This document shows, one piece after another, positions 62,827-64,000 of a DNA stretch of 64,000 nt. Origin of the DNA: Candidatus Poribacteria bacterium (GTDB taxonomy: Bacteria; Poribacteria; WGA-4E; GCA-2687025); assembly GCA_028818695.1 (NCBI GenBank), contig JAPPNK010000015.1:62001-126000 (forward strand), in the 5' to 3' direction. Each line of letters opens with the position of its first letter. Within the stretch, counting starts at the first letter, position 1. The position numbers were made by a program, and so were the translations under genes. The notes under the pieces were generated by a model that was not told the DNA's origin, made no database searches, and saw only the letters and a list, made by a program, of their open reading frames with translations.

Positions 62827-63378
62827 TCAATGTTGGTGTTTCGCCTCGTCATGGACGGAGCCGCCGTCTTGGACGACGAGACCCAGCTCCACGCGCGCTT
62901 CATGGTCGTTGATCCGCTCCGTTCCGTCGCCGATGCCCGCAAGACCGAACGAAAACCAGAAGGCGGGCGTCCATTCTAGAACCAGTTCGCCTTGTTTCGT
63001 TTTGCCGAATTCGCGCCAGTTGCCGGCGGAAACGAAGCCCTTGATCGTCTCCGGCTGCTCTTTGGGACCGATGCGCCCGAACGTCTTGCCCTCCAGCTGC
63101 GCGGAAATGTACGCCGCTTTCGGATCGCCGTCGGCCGGCATCCATACGTCCCTATCCAGCAGCAAGACCGTCTCGGCGATGAACGACGCCCTGAAGGTTT
63201 TTTCATCCGGCGTGATGGGACCCACCGCGGCGACCGTCTCCGCCTTCATGAAGTACCCCTCGCCTTTATACTGATCGCGCGGGCCGAAGTCGGCGTCGTC
63301 ATGGGCGATTCCCCCAGACGACGCCAACAAGACGGCTGCGGCTGTAAAGCCGACCCAGAACCGAGCTGCGCTTTTCAT
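62827..63378 (-). CDS. Module 3 secreted protein, unknown family
   Basis: 183 aa with a signal peptide (FWVGFTAAAVLLASSGGIAH). The mature part is predicted beta-rich (GEGYFMKAETVAAVGPITPD, RASFIAETVLLLDRDVW, GELVLEWTPAFWFSFGLAGI, ARVELGLVVQDGG). I recognise no family, and no convincing similarity to the secreted partners at 37996 or 57771 is seen beyond a related layout and genomic position. It overlaps the upstream gene by four bases and lies 20 bases before the anchored protein gene. It lacks the shared leader of modules 1 and 2. Confidence 0.75.
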   Translation of the reverse strand: MKSAARFWVGFTAAAVLLASSGGIAHDDADFGPRDQYKGEGYFMKAETVAAVGPITPDEKTFRASFIAETVLLLDRDVWMPADGDPKAAYISAQLEGKTFGRIGPKEQPETIKGFVSAGNWREFGKTKQGELVLEWTPAFWFSFGLAGIGDGTERINDHEARVELGLVVQDGGSVHDEAKHQH

Positions 63379-64000
63379 CTTCGCCGCTCCACAGGCGGCT
63401 CTGAACGCGGGCGCATTTCAAGCCACAGCTGGTATGCGTCCTGCTGCCGTTTGATCAGCTCGCGCGTTTCAGGGTCTAGCTGCGGGTTGCTTTCAATAAA
63501 GGCGTCCATGATCATCTCGTAAGCGGCCGCCTGCTCCTCGCGCGTCTCAAACGGACGCCGCGGCGGAGGAGGCGGAGCCTCATGGACGCCAGGATCAGAC
63601 GGTCCGACCGGCTCCTGCGACGGAGCGGCAGGCGCATCGGCAGAGGAAGCGGAGCCAGACGCATCTCTGCCCGGCGCGGCGCCTGAAGGCGGAGGAGTTG
63701 AAGGGCGCGTCGGCCAGGACCGTTCTCCCTTTTCTATTGCTCTCAACAGCGCCGCTGAATAGTCTAAAAAAACCATCCATTTCACCGTGTCCCACTCCTC
63801 TTCTTCGGCGACCGCCGGCGTCCAATTTTCCAAACGGCGCATGGCTCCTTTCCATCCGCGGTCAGTCAGCTTAGCGACTCGGTCGTCGTAGTTGTAAAAC
63901 TGGACCTCCTCCGGCGGAAGAACGTTGTCATCATCATCCACATAGAAGATCTTCACGCCTTCGGGGGCGACCCCGTAATGCGTGATGAGATACTTCTGAT
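63375..64000 (-). CDS. Acidic/Pro-rich protein, 5' end beyond the window
   Basis: At least 208 codons. The frame is open from the window edge: upstream of an in-frame GTG at 63956 the translation continues as YLITHYGVAPEGVKIFYVDD without a stop, so the true start probably lies outside. DDDDNVLPPEEVQFYNYDD opens the visible part; a Pro/Ala/Ser-rich linker (about 70 residues) and a helical end (AYEMIMDAFIESNPQLDPET) follow. No family recognised. Its stop overlaps the module 3 secreted gene by four bases (ATGA), so this gene belongs to that operon. Confidence 0.65.
   Translation of the reverse strand, partial: QKYLITHYGVAPEGVKIFYVDDDDNVLPPEEVQFYNYDDRVAKLTDRGWKGAMRRLENWTPAVAEEEEWDTVKWMVFLDYSAALLRAIEKGERSWPTRPSTPPPSGAAPGRDASGSASSADAPAAPSQEPVGPSDPGVHEAPPPPPRRPFETREEQAAAYEMIMDAFIESNPQLDPETRELIKRQQDAYQLWLEMRPRSEPPVERRR

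Overview
The window is a GC-rich bacterial chromosome segment with 54 genes or gene fragments called; I see no rRNA or tRNA gene, prophage or CRISPR array. The likely source is a Candidatus Poribacteria-type organism or a relative. This is inferred from two secreted proteins ending in a PNPFNPE(T/V)WIPF-type C-terminal domain, a tandem-Ig giant protein, a Planctomycete-type cytochrome/DUF1549/DUF1553 gene beside a DUF1501 gene, a futalosine menaquinone gene (mqnE), and many copies of an ATTCCCGC...GCGGGAAT hairpin repeat. No marker gene is present to prove it.

Layout. 0-8.5 kb: an unknown protein, a WD40 propeller, a PcrA/UvrD helicase, and ATP synthase genes atpG, atpD and atpC, with a lipoprotein gene between atpG and atpD and no atpA. 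Hairpin-repeat clusters and a small GIY-YIG gene follow. 8.7-19.4 kb: a canonical promoter and one secreted giant of about 3,424 aa made of about 24 Ig-like domains. 19.4-29.6 kb: hisF, a HEAT-repeat protein, a ROK kinase, a TlpA-like lipoprotein, a sigma-region-4 regulator, a DUF948-like/YtxH/larB/trmJ-like run, a LysM-M23 peptidase and an RraA-like protein. 29.6-37.5 kb: MITE-like elements, a ROK sugar kinase with a DUF624-like membrane protein, a four-gene overlapping run (VOC, 2-hydroxyacid dehydrogenase, glycosidase-like lipoprotein, TolB-like lipoprotein), a secreted beta-sandwich protein and a methyltransferase. 38-39.7 kb, 57.6-59.6 kb and 62.2-63.4 kb: three two-gene modules of unknown function. 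39.8-46.8 kb: an orphan DNA methyltransferase, mqnE and map on the minus strand, then aldo/keto reductase, hemQ-like, fused ahbA-ahbB-like and hemA on the plus strand. 47-57.4 kb: a five-gene run (PSCyt/DUF1549/DUF1553, DUF1501, DUF952, a 1,105-aa toroid-like protein, and a dockerin/cohesin-like secreted protein). 59.9-62.2 kb: a coiled secreted protein, a sugar phosphate isomerase and a PmoA-like protein.

The most unusual content is the module family. In each module a secreted protein gene is followed by a gene for an N-terminally anchored protein with a conserved A-[RK]-LVG-x(2)-YD motif. Two modules share a 147-bp leader that is about 95% identical, although their coding sequences are unrelated beyond the first eight codons. 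Upstream of each leader lie two or three helically phased palindromes of the form TCGAC-N6-GTCGA. Each leader also carries a conserved 16-codon arginine-rich leader ORF that overlaps the main start. One module has been interrupted by a decayed IS1-like transposase fragment. The hemQ-like plus ahbAB-like gene order also suggests a hybrid heme pathway that meets at coproheme.
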